From positions 1 through 32,135 of the forward strand of contig NZ_VRKQ01000014.1 in assembly GCF_008056315.1 (NCBI RefSeq): a stretch of DNA of 32,135 nucleotides, read 5' to 3'. This DNA comes from Seonamhaeicola maritimus (GTDB lineage Bacteria; Bacteroidota; Bacteroidia; Flavobacteriales; Flavobacteriaceae). Positions 1 to 9,614 of the stretch are shown here, one piece after another. The notes beneath the pieces are model-generated. The model was not told where the DNA came from, searched no databases, and saw only the letters and a program-made list of their open reading frames with translations. Numbering within the stretch: the stretch's first letter is position 1; every line of letters starts with the position of its first letter. The position numbers were made by a program, and so were the translations under genes.

Positions 1-294
1 AAAGTGTATAGGCAAATGGATTTTGGATCGCTTTGGGGAGGCTTATCCTATAGAACAAGTTTAGATGGAGCTGAGTTTATTACAAATTCGGGAGCTTTAG
101 ATAGCCAAAAATTACAACAAATAACACCAATTGTAGGAGTTAATTATAAAAACTTAATGTTTGCTTATACCTATACGTATCAGTCTAATTCTGTAGTTTT
201 TACTAATGGTGGATTTCATCAATTTACCTTAGGTTATAATTTTGGCTGTAGACGTGCACGCTATGATTGTAACTGTCCTGCAGTGAATTATTAA
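1..294 (+). CDS. PorP/SprF family type IX secretion outer-membrane protein, C-terminal fragment
   Basis: This is the last 97 codons of a gene whose 5' part lies outside the window; the frame is open from base 1 to the TAA at 292-294. The C-terminus has alternating beta-barrel-like segments. It ends with a GGFHQFTLGYNFG segment followed by a cysteine-rich tail (CRRARYDCNCP), which I recognise from the C-terminal strand of PorP/SprF family outer-membrane proteins. In Bacteroidota these proteins usually pair with a large, often adjacent, type IX-secreted surface protein and help to export or anchor it. Such a partner, if adjacent, would lie upstream of the window. The end overlaps the convergent murF by 4 bases. 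Family assignment is fairly sure; which paralogue it is cannot be told. Confidence 0.75.
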   Translation, partial: KVYRQMDFGSLWGGLSYRTSLDGAEFITNSGALDSQKLQQITPIVGVNYKNLMFAYTYTYQSNSVVFTNGGFHQFTLGYNFGCRRARYDCNCPAVNY

Positions 295-1565
295 AATAAA
301 TCCAAAACTCGCTCTAAAGCCATTCCTCTGGAACCTTTAATTAGAAGTGTAGAGTTGACAATTTGAGAAATATCGAAATTAATTTTAAAAACATCAAATG
401 ACTTGAATTTTAATGCTTTAGAAGCATTTATACTTGTCTTAAAAAAGTTTTCTCCAACAAAAAGTAATTGGTCAATGTTTAGAGAAGTTGCTAAGTCAAC
501 AATATTTTGATGTTCAACCTCGGCGTCATTACCTAGTTCAAACATGTCACCCAAAATGGCAATTTTACTACCAGCTTGTTTTTCAAAATTCAATAAGGCG
601 GCTTTCATACTGGTTGGGTTTGCATTGTAAGCATCTAAGATGATTTTGTTGTTTCCCTTATTGATGATTTGAGACCGGTTGTTGGTAGGGGTATAGGTTT
701 CAATGGCTGTTTTAATAGCTGGGTCATTAACTTTAAAATAGTTGCCTATTGCTATGGCAGCTGCTATATTGCTGAAGTTGTACGTGCCTATAAGATTGCT
801 TTCTATAATTAAGTTATTGTAACTAACTTTAACATAGGGTTGCGCATTAATTAAGGAAATGGAAACATCAGACTGGTTATTTCCAAAACTAAACGTTTGA
901 GCGTTATTAGTTTTCTCAACTTGAATATGGTCATCAGCATTTATAAAAATGATTTTATGATTTGTCATGAGATGTGCGTACATTTCACTTTTCCCCTTAA
1001 TAACACCTTCTATACCACCAAAACCTTCTAAATGCGCTTTGCCAAAATTGGTGATATAGCCATAGTCTGGTTTGGCAATATCACACAAAAACTCAATTTC
1101 CTTTAAATGATTAGCACCCATCTCAATAATACCAATTTCAGTATCGGTATTCATAGAAAGGAGTGTTAAAGGTACGCCAATATGGTTGTTTAAATTCCCA
1201 ATAGTTGCAGTAGTTCTAAATTTTTGGCGTAATACTACATTAATAAGTTCTTTGGTAGTTGTTTTACCATTACTACCAGTAAGTGCAATAATGGGAATAT
1301 TTAAATAAACTTTATGAAAGGATGCTAAGTTTTGAAGGCTTTCAAGAACATTTTCCACTAAAATGATATTAGGTTGTGTGGCAAATTTAGCTTCATCAAC
1401 AAGGGCATATTTGGCGCCCTTTTCAATAGCTTGTTCTGCATATTTATTGCCATTAAAGTTATCACCTTTAAGAGCAAAAAACATATCACCTAATTTAATT
1501 TTTCTGGTATCTGTATTAACGGAGTTACAATCTAAATACAGGTTATGTAGCTGTTTAATTTTCAC
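291..1565 (-). CDS. murF: UDP-N-acetylmuramoyl-tripeptide--D-alanyl-D-alanine ligase MurF
   Basis: The 424-residue protein is a cytoplasmic Mur ligase. It adds D-Ala-D-Ala to UDP-MurNAc-tripeptide with ATP, the last soluble step of peptidoglycan precursor synthesis. Visible motifs are the ATP-binding loop GSNGKTTT (residues 97-104), the central-domain segment with GNLNNHIGVP and EMGAN, and the C-terminal DAYNANP (about 311-317), which is typical of MurF rather than MurC, D or E. The length is a little under that of enterobacterial MurF but usual for Bacteroidota. It lies downstream of gldJ on the same strand, separated by 98 bases that hold a terminator-like hairpin, so it probably has some independent transcription. 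The gldJ-murF neighbourhood is, to my knowledge, common in flavobacteria. Confidence 0.95.
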   Translation of the reverse strand: MKIKQLHNLYLDCNSVNTDTRKIKLGDMFFALKGDNFNGNKYAEQAIEKGAKYALVDEAKFATQPNIILVENVLESLQNLASFHKVYLNIPIIALTGSNGKTTTKELINVVLRQKFRTTATIGNLNNHIGVPLTLLSMNTDTEIGIIEMGANHLKEIEFLCDIAKPDYGYITNFGKAHLEGFGGIEGVIKGKSEMYAHLMTNHKIIFINADDHIQVEKTNNAQTFSFGNNQSDVSISLINAQPYVKVSYNNLIIESNLIGTYNFSNIAAAIAIGNYFKVNDPAIKTAIETYTPTNNRSQIINKGNNKIILDAYNANPTSMKAALLNFEKQAGSKIAILGDMFELGNDAEVEHQNIVDLATSLNIDQLLFVGENFFKTSINASKALKFKSFDVFKINFDISQIVNSTLLIKGSRGMALERVLDLF

Positions 1566-1606
1566 AAGTTAAAATATACTAATGTTTGTTTTGTAAAATA
1601 AATGTA

Positions 1607-1640
1607 TAAAAAAAGTCCTAACAGCAAGGTCAGGACTTCT
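1607..1640 (-). terminator. Rho-independent terminator downstream of gldJ
   Basis: AAGTCCT at 1613-1619 pairs with AGGACTT at 1632-1638 across a 12-base loop. Read on the minus strand the hairpin is followed by a run of T (the A-run 1608-1614 on the plus strand). It lies 24 bases past the gldJ stop and upstream of murF, so it should reduce read-through from gldJ into murF. Confidence 0.75.
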
Positions 1641-1663
1641 TTTAATTTATTAAGAAATAAATT

Positions 1664-3355
1664 TTAATTCTTAGTCTTATGTTTTCTTTGGGTTTTAGAA
1701 CCAACTCTAGACATGGCACATCTAAAGCCGATATAGTCAGTAGCCATATCTTCTGGATAGTATCTTCTTTGAGCAGGGTCTAACCAATACTCTCTATCTT
1801 TCCAAGAACCACCTTTATAAACTCTCACTTTATCATTAATTAAAGACGTTCTGTTGTTATTCTGATCATATTCTCTAAGTAAATTACCTAAAGAATCTCT
1901 TTCAACGGTATGTTGTGGAGAGTTATACATTTTTTTAGTATGAGAATTTTCTGCCTCTTCTTCATCATCTCCAAAATTTTCAAAGTATCTTGAAGAACGT
2001 CTGTCTCCATCTCTAAAATTTATGTGATTACTTTTATCAAAGTTTGTACGTAAATAGGTCTCGTTATCATCAACCTTCACCTGTAAAATTTCTCCAGGTA
2101 AGTTTCTTGCAATTAATTTTCCAGTTGATAGAGTGTCATACACTATATCTTCAGTGGTAACTACTTTTACAGTACCATCTTCATCAATAGAGTTTTTAGT
2201 ATATACATTACCTCTATAATAGTTAAAATCATTAAATTCATCATCTACTATAGGACGATATACATCTGCCACCCATTCTGCAACATTTCCTGCCATATCA
2301 TATAAACCATAATCATTCGGATCATATGATTTTACTTCATTAGTGATATCGGCTCCATCATCAGACCAACCTGCAATACCTCCATAATCACCTTTTCCTT
2401 GTTTGAAGTTAGCCATTTGATCACCTCTAATTCTACGTTTTCCGGCACGGGTATATTGTCCGTCCCATGGATATTTCTTTCTACCTCTATAGATATTGTA
2501 ACTTCTTACTTCACTTAATCCTAATGCTGCATATTCCCATTCAGCTTCAGTTGGTAGTCTATACTTTAAAGGAAGTATTCCTGATTCTCTTTTGGCATAA
2601 ATATTAATGGGGTTACCATCAGCATCTAATTGAGCATTTCTTGTGTTTCTTCCTCCGTCTGGGTTTATCACTTCTTCATTGCCGCCATAAGTCATGGTTG
2701 GAGCATTGATATAAGTATCTATATTAAAAGTGGCATCAGCAGAAACATCAGTTAAATGCGACCCTCTTTTAGCGTATCCAGCTTTTTGTAATGACATTTC
2801 ACCAACACGGTCTGATCTCCAATTGGCAAATTCTACAGCTTGAATCCAACTAACTCCAACTACTGGGTAGTCAGCATATCCAGGGTGACGTAAGTAGTTT
2901 TCAGTCATTATTTCGTTAAAACCTAAGCGGTTTCTCCAAACTAAGGTGTCTGGTAAGGCACCATGATAAATGGCTCTGAAGTTTTCGTCTGTAGGAGGGT
3001 ATACTCTCTTTATCCAATCTAAATACTCTAGGTACATAACATTAGTAACCTCAGTTTCATCCATGTAAAATGATTGAACATGTTGTTGGTTAGGAGTATT
3101 GTTCCAATCTTTCATAACGTCGTCTTGAACTTTACCTTTAGTAAATGTTCCGCCTTCAATGAAGACCAAACCTGGAGAGGTTTCTTGTTCTTCAAAACTT
3201 GTGTTATATTGAAAACCGCCTTCTCTATCGTTAATTTGCCATCCGGTAGCTCTGGAACTATTTTTAGAACTCGTGGACTTTTTACAGCTGAAAACTGTTA
3301 AAGACAATGCTAATATTAACACAGTTCTAAACGTTATTACTTTTTTCATATCCAT
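1664..3355 (-). CDS. gldJ: Gliding motility lipoprotein GldJ
   Basis: The 563-residue protein begins with a lipoprotein signal whose lipobox ends at Cys24 (TVFSC), so it should be anchored in the envelope. The body is a formylglycine-generating-enzyme/sulfatase-modifying-factor (SUMF1) type fold: an N-terminal FIEGGTF segment, MDETEVTN, a YRLPTEAEWEYAA motif, and the final GGSWKDREYW and YIGFRCA. Length and order match GldJ of Flavobacterium. In that genus GldJ is required for gliding and for stability of GldK, and so for type IX secretion. The related GldK also has this fold, but divergence from porU-porV favours GldJ. The start could also be Met3 (3349). It is divergent from porU across a 264-base gap. 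Confidence 0.93.
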   Translation of the reverse strand: MDMKKVITFRTVLILALSLTVFSCKKSTSSKNSSRATGWQINDREGGFQYNTSFEEQETSPGLVFIEGGTFTKGKVQDDVMKDWNNTPNQQHVQSFYMDETEVTNVMYLEYLDWIKRVYPPTDENFRAIYHGALPDTLVWRNRLGFNEIMTENYLRHPGYADYPVVGVSWIQAVEFANWRSDRVGEMSLQKAGYAKRGSHLTDVSADATFNIDTYINAPTMTYGGNEEVINPDGGRNTRNAQLDADGNPINIYAKRESGILPLKYRLPTEAEWEYAALGLSEVRSYNIYRGRKKYPWDGQYTRAGKRRIRGDQMANFKQGKGDYGGIAGWSDDGADITNEVKSYDPNDYGLYDMAGNVAEWVADVYRPIVDDEFNDFNYYRGNVYTKNSIDEDGTVKVVTTEDIVYDTLSTGKLIARNLPGEILQVKVDDNETYLRTNFDKSNHINFRDGDRRSSRYFENFGDDEEEAENSHTKKMYNSPQHTVERDSLGNLLREYDQNNNRTSLINDKVRVYKGGSWKDREYWLDPAQRRYYPEDMATDYIGFRCAMSRVGSKTQRKHKTKN

Positions 3356-3547
3356 ATCTTTAAGTAAGCTAATAATATTTTTGGTGCTGCAATATAAGAA
3401 TTAAACCCAATAACGCAAGCTATTTTTTACATTTTAACCAAAAAAAAGTGTATTTCACCCTATTTTTGATGCGTTTTATCGATGATTTTACTGTTTTTCG
3501 CTTATGTATTGTGTTGTAATAACGTACATTTTACCAAATTATTATTG

Positions 3548-3555
3548 TATTTTTG
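3548..3555 (+). promoter_or_regulatory. Candidate -7 box for porU
   Basis: TATTTTTG fits the Bacteroidota -7 consensus TAnnTTTG and would place the transcript start near 3562, leaving a leader of about 55-60 bases. The upstream TTTT at 3529-3532 is only a weak -33 match. The leader holds an AT-rich inverted repeat (GTTATT and AATAAC, about 3572-3593). Another TATTTTTG lies at 3461-3468, so this assignment is tentative. The rest of the 3356-3619 gap shows no gene. Confidence 0.4.
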
Positions 3556-3619
3556 GAGCAGTTTTAGAAATTGTTATTTTTTTAAATAATAACACCGTTT
3601 TAATGGCGTTATTCTACCA

Positions 3620-6600
3620 ATGAAAAAGAAATTTATACTCATTTTTTTATTTGTAACCCTTGTTGGGTTTTCTCAACAAAAAACATTTAGAATAGTCTGG
3701 GGAGATGCCCAAACTATTTCTGGGGCAAATTTTAAGTTTGAAATTCCTTCCTTCAATAAGGAGTACTTTACTTATAGTTTTGTGGATGGGTTATTGTTTA
3801 CAGATCAGTGGACTTCTAATAATGCGATTAATGAAGGTTCTGTTGTTTTAAGTAATGTCTCTTATGCAACTATGTCAAAAAGGGAATTAGCAGACCTTGA
3901 CTTAACTACAATTCCTTCTGAAATAAAGTTTTCGTTAAAAAACTCAATAGCTAGAAATAAACAATATGCGTATTTTCAGATGTCGCCTATAATAAGAGAT
4001 GCTAATGGTGGTTTTAAAAAGGTAATTGCTTTTCAAATAAACTATAATACATCTGGAAATAATAAGGAAGTTACGTCGGGTAAAGGTTTTGGGAGCTCTA
4101 AAGTTATTTCAAACTCTGTACTTGCGTCTGGTGATTGGTATCGGTTTTATGTTGATACTACTGGTGTTTTTAAATTATCGAAAAGCTTTTTACAGCGTTT
4201 AGGGGTAAGTGTAAATAGCGTTGACCCTAGAAATATTAAATTGTATGGTAATGGGGGGCGAATGATACCTTATTCAAATGCAGAGCCATATCCTTTTGAT
4301 ATTGTTGAAAATGCCATAAAGTTTATTGGAGAAGAAGATGGTGTTTTTAACAATGAAGATTATATTTTGTTTTATGCCCAAGGCCCAAAGGAATATAATC
4401 AAGAGAGTAATACTAATATTAATTGTTATACGGACAAAACTTATTATTTCATTAATGTAGGCTCCGGGCAAGGTAAGCGCATTCAATCTTTTTCGCAGCC
4501 CACTGGTGGAATAGATGTAATTATTGATTCATACCATGATTATCAATTTCATGAAAAAGATGAACATAATATAGCGTTTTTAGGAAGACGATGGTTTGGT
4601 GATAGGTTTAATGTAGATAATAAGAAAACATTTGAATTTGATTTTGCAGATTTAGTGACATCAGAACCAATTGCATTAAGAGTATATGTAGCTGCAGCTA
4701 GCGCTACAGTAACTTCAATGGGAGTTAGTGTAAATGGAAGTGCCGTTGCTAATTTGAATATTTCAGCTTCATCTTCACCTACTTTGGCCAACGAGGCGTC
4801 TTTTAACGGTAATGTTAATGCAAGTTCTGCTAATATTGAAGTTGCATTAGAATTTAATAATCAAGGAAACCCAAGTGCATTGGCTTATTTGGATTATATC
4901 TCTATTGAAGCTAAAAGAGGTTTGAGATTCAAGGGAAACCAGTTTCAGTTTAAAAATAATGATGTGGTTTCAGTATCTGGCATTGGTCAATATAATATAA
5001 CCGATGCTTCGGGTATATCAGAAATTTGGGATGTGACAGATATTTATAATGTAACAAATTTTGTAAATGAAGAATCAAGCTCTATTCTTAGTTTTACTTC
5101 AACATTAGGAAGTTTGAAAACATATGTAGCGGTATCTCCACAAGATTATTATGAGCCCAAATTCGATTCTGGAACCAGAATCATAAATCAAAATATCAAA
5201 GGAACCATTTTTCAGAGCAATTCGGGTACCTTTCAAGATATTGATTACCTAATTGTTTCTCCTAATAACATGCTCAATGAAGCTGAAAGGTTGGCAGAAA
5301 TTAATAGACATCAGTATAATTTGAATGTGAAGGTAGTTGGTTTAGATGAAATTTATAATGAATTCAGTACAGGAAATCAAGATGTAGGTGCCATAAGAAA
5401 TTTAGTGAAATATATTTACGAAAATGCCAGTGCCCCTGAGAACAGATTAAATTACCTATGTTTATTTGGTGATGGTTCTTTTGATTATAAAGATAGAATT
5501 CCCAATAACACGAATATAGTTCCCTCATGGCACTCTTATAACAGTTTTAATCTTACCAGTTCTTTTGTGTCTGATGATTTTTATGGTATGATGGATGATA
5601 ATGAAGGAACTATGTCTTCAAGTGATAAATTGGATATTGCTGTAGGGCGAATTCTTGCTGATACACCTCAACGAGCTAAGGAAATGGTTGATAAAATAGC
5701 GTCATACTATGTAAAAGAAGCATTTGGAAGCTGGAGAAATAATTTTGTCGTGGTTTCTGATGATGTTGATAAAGATTGGGAAGGACTGTTGCAAGAAACT
5801 ACAGATAATATTGGGAATTTAGTGACCCTAGAAAAACCGTTCGTAAATGTTGTGAAAATTCATAGTGATGCTTTTCAACAAGAGTCTTCAGCTGGTGGAG
5901 ATAGATACCCTCAAGTAACCAATGAGTTTGTTAATGCTGTTGATAATGGGGCGTTAGTTGTTAATTATTTTGGGCATGGAGGAGAAGATGGTCTAGCAGA
6001 GGAACGAATTTTGGTTAAACCTGATGTAAATGGGTTTCGTAATTTTTGTAAACTAAATTGTTTTGTAACAGTAACTTGTGAGTTTACAAAGTTTGATAAT
6101 CCCTTTAGGGAAACGGCAGGTGAATTTACGTATTGGAATAAACAGGCTGGAGCCATTGGCTTGATTACTACTACCAGACAAATTTTTGTGAGTTTTGCCA
6201 TTAACTTTAATAACGTTCTAGGACAATATCTGTTTTCATACAGTGATAATGATACCTATTCGGATTATGAATATCCATCTATGGCAGAATCTTTAAGATT
6301 GGCTAAAAATGATCCCTCTATTTCAAATGTAAGTCAAAGGCGATTGATTTTTTTTATTGGTGATCCGGCTATGAAATTGGCGTTTCCAAAACCCAATATT
6401 CGTTTAACACAAATTAATGATGTTCCAATTCAGCAATCTACAGACACATTAAAAGCCTTAAGTAGAGTAAAGTTGACTGGTGAAGTGACTGATCTTTCAG
6501 GTAATATACTAACGGATTATAATGGAATACTATCTACAACTATTTACGATAAACCTATAGATAGACAAACGCTTGCAAATGATGGAACCCGTTTAAATGG

Positions 6601-7504
6601 TGAGCTTGTTAAACTTGATTTTACGACACTAGGAGAAATTATCTTCAGAGGACAGGCATCAGTGACCGGTGGTACGTTCGAGTTTGATTTTGTAGTCCCT
6701 AAGGATATTGGTATACCTGTAGGTTTTGGTAGGGTAAGTTTTTATTCAAAAAATGAAGCTTTAACTCAAGACCAAACAGGCGCAAATATTAATACAGTTA
6801 GAATTGGTGGTTTAAATGAAAATGCCGAAGAAGATAATATTGGCCCCGTTATATCGCTTTATATGAATGATGAAAACTTTGTTTCAGGTGGAATAACTAA
6901 TGAGGCTCCCACCTTATTAGCAAAATTGGAAGATGCAAATGGTATTAATACGGCAAGTGGCATAGGGCATGATATAGTAGCAATAATTGATGGAGATGAA
7001 ACTAATCCAATCATCCTTAATGATTATTATCAAACTGAGGTTGATGATTATCAAAAAGGTGTGGTTAGTTTTCCTTTTAGAGATTTAGAGCCTGGTCTTC
7101 ACACTTTAACCTTAAAAGCCTGGGATGTATATAATAATTCATCAATTGCTGAAATTCAGTTCGTTGTGCATGATAAAGACCAAGAATTGGTTATAAATAA
7201 CGTGCTTAATTATCCGAATCCTTTTGTAAATTATACAGAATTTTGGTTTAATCACAATAGTTCTGAGCCTTTAGACGTTTCTATACAGATATTCACGGTT
7301 TCCGGAAAGTTAGTAAGAACCCTTAATGGGCAAACATCTGGTGGTATTAAATCTACAAGTTCATTATCTAGGGATTTAGTATGGGACGGAAGAGACGATT
7401 TTGGAGATAAAATAGGTAAGGGTGTATACATTTATAAATTGATTGTATATTCTAACTTATTGAATAGAAAAGTTGAAAAAGTAGAAAAGCTTGTAATACT
7501 TTAG
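3620..7504 (+). CDS. porU: Type IX secretion system sortase PorU (gingipain-type C25 peptidase)
   Basis: The 1294-residue protein starts with a signal peptide (MKKKFILIFLFVTLVGFSQQ). PorU is the cell-surface sortase that cleaves the C-terminal signal of type IX cargo and attaches the cargo to the surface. The middle third is a peptidase C25 (gingipain-like) domain. The likely catalytic His786 lies in NYFGHGGEDG and Cys820 in VTVTCEFTKF. Beta-sandwich domains follow, and the C-terminus itself looks like a T9SS sorting/FlgD-like domain (NYPNPF at about 1198; GKGVYIYKL near the end). In Porphyromonas the PorU C-terminal domain is retained, not cleaved. Length is usual for Flavobacteriaceae. porV follows after 102 bases. 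The identification is very secure from motifs plus gldJ-porU-porV order. Confidence 0.96.
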   Translation: MKKKFILIFLFVTLVGFSQQKTFRIVWGDAQTISGANFKFEIPSFNKEYFTYSFVDGLLFTDQWTSNNAINEGSVVLSNVSYATMSKRELADLDLTTIPSEIKFSLKNSIARNKQYAYFQMSPIIRDANGGFKKVIAFQINYNTSGNNKEVTSGKGFGSSKVISNSVLASGDWYRFYVDTTGVFKLSKSFLQRLGVSVNSVDPRNIKLYGNGGRMIPYSNAEPYPFDIVENAIKFIGEEDGVFNNEDYILFYAQGPKEYNQESNTNINCYTDKTYYFINVGSGQGKRIQSFSQPTGGIDVIIDSYHDYQFHEKDEHNIAFLGRRWFGDRFNVDNKKTFEFDFADLVTSEPIALRVYVAAASATVTSMGVSVNGSAVANLNISASSSPTLANEASFNGNVNASSANIEVALEFNNQGNPSALAYLDYISIEAKRGLRFKGNQFQFKNNDVVSVSGIGQYNITDASGISEIWDVTDIYNVTNFVNEESSSILSFTSTLGSLKTYVAVSPQDYYEPKFDSGTRIINQNIKGTIFQSNSGTFQDIDYLIVSPNNMLNEAERLAEINRHQYNLNVKVVGLDEIYNEFSTGNQDVGAIRNLVKYIYENASAPENRLNYLCLFGDGSFDYKDRIPNNTNIVPSWHSYNSFNLTSSFVSDDFYGMMDDNEGTMSSSDKLDIAVGRILADTPQRAKEMVDKIASYYVKEAFGSWRNNFVVVSDDVDKDWEGLLQETTDNIGNLVTLEKPFVNVVKIHSDAFQQESSAGGDRYPQVTNEFVNAVDNGALVVNYFGHGGEDGLAEERILVKPDVNGFRNFCKLNCFVTVTCEFTKFDNPFRETAGEFTYWNKQAGAIGLITTTRQIFVSFAINFNNVLGQYLFSYSDNDTYSDYEYPSMAESLRLAKNDPSISNVSQRRLIFFIGDPAMKLAFPKPNIRLTQINDVPIQQSTDTLKALSRVKLTGEVTDLSGNILTDYNGILSTTIYDKPIDRQTLANDGTRLNGELVKLDFTTLGEIIFRGQASVTGGTFEFDFVVPKDIGIPVGFGRVSFYSKNEALTQDQTGANINTVRIGGLNENAEEDNIGPVISLYMNDENFVSGGITNEAPTLLAKLEDANGINTASGIGHDIVAIIDGDETNPIILNDYYQTEVDDYQKGVVSFPFRDLEPGLHTLTLKAWDVYNNSSIAEIQFVVHDKDQELVINNVLNYPNPFVNYTEFWFNHNSSEPLDVSIQIFTVSGKLVRTLNGQTSGGIKSTSSLSRDLVWDGRDDFGDKIGKGVYIYKLIVYSNLLNRKVEKVEKLVIL

Positions 7505-7581
7505 TCTGACAGGATTATAATGTTTGTAATCGATAATTTTGGTAGGTTAAAGAATTAAAAGTTAAGTTGTAAAATAAAAAT

Positions 7582-7589
7582 TATATTTG
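7582..7589 (+). promoter_or_regulatory. Candidate -7 box directly before porV
   Basis: TATATTTG matches TAnnTTTG and lies 17 bases before the porV start, implying a leader of about 10 bases. No good -33 TTTG stands at the expected distance, so a porV-specific promoter is possible but not certain; read-through from porU is equally likely. Confidence 0.35.
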
Positions 7590-7606
7590 CTAAGTAAATT
7601 TGATAT

Positions 7607-8833
7607 ATGAAGACTAAAATATTGTTATTAATAGCATTTGTGTTTGTGTTAAAAATGAATGCTCAAACCACAATTATTGAACCTAATTCAAATGATTCGA
7701 GAGTAATTACCACTGGTATCCCTTTTGTGTTAATAGCAGCAGATGCCAGAGCTGCGGGTATGGGTGATATGGGAGTGGCAACATCTGTTGATGCTTTCTC
7801 TCAACAATGGAACTCTTCTAAATATGCTTTTTCCGAGACTAAATCTGGGATTGCTGTTAGTTACACGCCTTATTTAAGTAAGTTAGTCAATGATATATTT
7901 TTAGGTAATGTCACTTACTTTAATCGTATTGATGAGCGCAGTGCTTTTGCAGCCAGTTTAAAATATTTTTCGCTTGGAGATATAGAATTTGTCCCTGATG
8001 AATTTGCTACACCATTAATTCAGAGACCTAACGAACTTACAATTGATGCCTCATATGCGTTGAAATTGTCAGATCAATTCGCTATGTCTGTTGCTATGCG
8101 TTATTTGAGGTCGGACTTAAGATTAGATGGTGTTGATGGAGATGCTACACCTGCTAGTACTTTTGGGGTTGATATTTCGGGATATTATCAAAGTGAAGAG
8201 GAGGCCTATTCTGATTTTAATGGACGTTGGAGAATGGGGTTTGCACTGCAAAATGTTGGGCCTAAATTCAAATATGACGAAGGGGGACAAGAAAATTTTC
8301 AACCAACTAATTTGCGATTAGGTACCGGGTTTGATTTTATTTTTGATGATTATAACAAAATAGGAGTAACTTTAGAGGTTGCAAAGTTGCTGGTGCCAAC
8401 ACCTCCAATTTTAGGAACTGAGTTTGAAGACTTGAACGACAATGGTACATATGAGCCTGGGGAGGATAACTTAATTGCACGTAATGTTATTTATCAAGGT
8501 CAATCTCAAGATGTAAGTTTCTTATCGGGTATGTTCCAATCATTCGGAGATGCCCCAGGAGGTTTCAGTGAAGAGTTAAAAGAGTTTACTTGGTCATTAG
8601 GAGCGGAATATGTATATGAAGACTCTTTTGCTTTTAGGGCTGGTTATTTTAATGAGGCAGAAGAAAAAGGAGCAAGAAAGTTCTTAGCTCTAGGAGCTGG
8701 TTTTAAGGCTAATGTGGTTAATATAGATTTATCATATTTATTCTCAGCATCGAAAGTGCAAAGTCCTTTAGAAAATACCCTACGTTTCTCACTAACATTT
8801 AACATTGGAGAAGGTGAGTATCAAGAATACTAG
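7607..8833 (+). CDS. porV: Type IX secretion outer-membrane protein PorV (LptO)
   Basis: The 408-residue protein has a signal peptide (cleavage probably after MNAQ, residue 20) and is a FadL/OMPP1-like beta-barrel. The N-terminal region has the PorV signature RAAGMGDMGVATSVDAFSQQW, where gly-rich and NSS segments mark the barrel start. The last strand ends in LRFSLTFNIG. In the type IX system PorV collects substrates from the SprA translocon and delivers them to PorU. Length matches Flavobacterium PorV. An insertion-like acidic loop (EFEDLNDNGTYEPGEDN) lies at about residues 271-287. It is the second gene of the porU-porV pair and is closed by a strong terminator 28 bases after the stop. Confidence 0.95.
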   Translation: MKTKILLLIAFVFVLKMNAQTTIIEPNSNDSRVITTGIPFVLIAADARAAGMGDMGVATSVDAFSQQWNSSKYAFSETKSGIAVSYTPYLSKLVNDIFLGNVTYFNRIDERSAFAASLKYFSLGDIEFVPDEFATPLIQRPNELTIDASYALKLSDQFAMSVAMRYLRSDLRLDGVDGDATPASTFGVDISGYYQSEEEAYSDFNGRWRMGFALQNVGPKFKYDEGGQENFQPTNLRLGTGFDFIFDDYNKIGVTLEVAKLLVPTPPILGTEFEDLNDNGTYEPGEDNLIARNVIYQGQSQDVSFLSGMFQSFGDAPGGFSEELKEFTWSLGAEYVYEDSFAFRAGYFNEAEEKGARKFLALGAGFKANVVNIDLSYLFSASKVQSPLENTLRFSLTFNIGEGEYQEY

Positions 8834-8860
8834 TAGGAAATTTTAAATAATGATATTAAT

Positions 8861-8889
8861 AAACTATTGTCTTAGACAATAGTTTTTTT
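8861..8889 (+). terminator. Rho-independent terminator after porV
   Basis: AAACTATTGTC (8861-8871) pairs perfectly with GACAATAGTTT (8875-8885) across a 3-base loop and runs into a T tract to 8889. It ends the porU-porV unit. The T-rich tail is immediately followed by the cdd promoter region. Confidence 0.88.
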
Positions 8890-8920
8890 GTCTAAAAATG
8901 TTTCATAACTTTAGAGTAAT

Positions 8921-9403
8921 ATGAAAGAAGTAAAAATTGAAACTACAATTTTCGTTTATGAAAATTTAGCTAGCCTTCCAGCAGACATTTCTTTTTTAAT
9001 GCAAAAAGCTATTGAGGCTAGGAAAAGGGCCTATGCGCCTTATTCAAATTTTCAAGTAGGAGCTGCTTTACTTTTAGATAATGACGAAATAATTACGGGT
9101 AATAATCAAGAAAATGCATCTTATCCCTCTGGTTTGTGTGCAGAAAGAACAGCTATTTATTATGCTGGCTCTCAATTTCCAAACGCTAAAATTATTAAAA
9201 TGGCTATTACCGCAGGTTCAAATAATAAATTAACAAATAAACCCATTCCTCCTTGTGGTGCGTGTAGACAAGCCATTGCTGAATATGAGATTAAACAAGA
9301 ATCTCCCATTGAAATTTATTTTATGGGTGAAACTGGTAAAGTAGCTAAATCTAATTCACTGGCTAATTTGTTGCCTTTGGTTTTTGATAAATCTGTGTTA
9401 TAG
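8921..9403 (+). CDS. cdd: Cytidine deaminase
   Basis: The 160-residue protein is a homotetrameric-type cytidine deaminase, a cytosolic zinc enzyme that converts cytidine and deoxycytidine to uridine forms in pyrimidine salvage. Visible residues are the substrate loop NNQENASYPSG, the catalytic Cys73-Ala-Glu75 and the second zinc motif PCGACRQ (Cys112, Cys115). The length is a little more than Bacillus Cdd because of an N-terminal extension of about 25 residues, which is usual in Flavobacteriia. A TAACTTTA at 8906-8913 could be its -7 element. It stands alone between the porV terminator and the pdh promoter. Confidence 0.95.
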   Translation: MKEVKIETTIFVYENLASLPADISFLMQKAIEARKRAYAPYSNFQVGAALLLDNDEIITGNNQENASYPSGLCAERTAIYYAGSQFPNAKIIKMAITAGSNNKLTNKPIPPCGACRQAIAEYEIKQESPIEIYFMGETGKVAKSNSLANLLPLVFDKSVL

Positions 9404-9427
9404 CTTTTAGGGAAATTCATAATATAC

Positions 9428-9453
9428 AGGCTTAAAGTTTAGCCTTAATTTTT
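9428..9453 (+). terminator. Weak terminator-like hairpin after cdd
   Basis: AGGCT (9428-9432) pairs with AGCCT (9441-9445) over an 8-base loop, followed by a TAATTTTT tract to 9453. The stem is short, so this is a weak candidate. It lies 25 bases after the cdd stop and before the separate pdhA promoter. Confidence 0.4.
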
Positions 9454-9552
9454 AATCCCATATAAAACGTCTTAAAAAATTATTAAATAAGCAATATCAG
9501 AGGTTTAGAGAGTAATTTTTGATATTTTTTTTCACTTTAATAAAATTAGGTT

Positions 9553-9582
9553 TTTGCAATAAAGCTCAAAGTATTACTTTTG
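9553..9582 (+). promoter_or_regulatory. Bacteroidota-type promoter of pdhA-pdhC
   Basis: TTTG at 9553-9556 and TACTTTTG at 9575-9582 are separated by 18 bases, an excellent match to the -33 TTTG and -7 TAnnTTTG elements used by the primary sigma factor of Bacteroidota. It predicts a transcript start near 9589 and a leader of about 26 bases. Its position downstream of the longest-frame start (9519) argues for the pdhA start at 9615. Confidence 0.72.
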
Positions 9583-9614
9583 TAATCCGCTTAATTAAAA
9601 CCTTATATTGGTCG

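Noticed and set aside
3356-3619. Possible small RNA or riboswitch between gldJ and porU
   Set aside because: Only AT-rich weak inverted repeats are seen; no conserved aptamer-like structure could be recognised.
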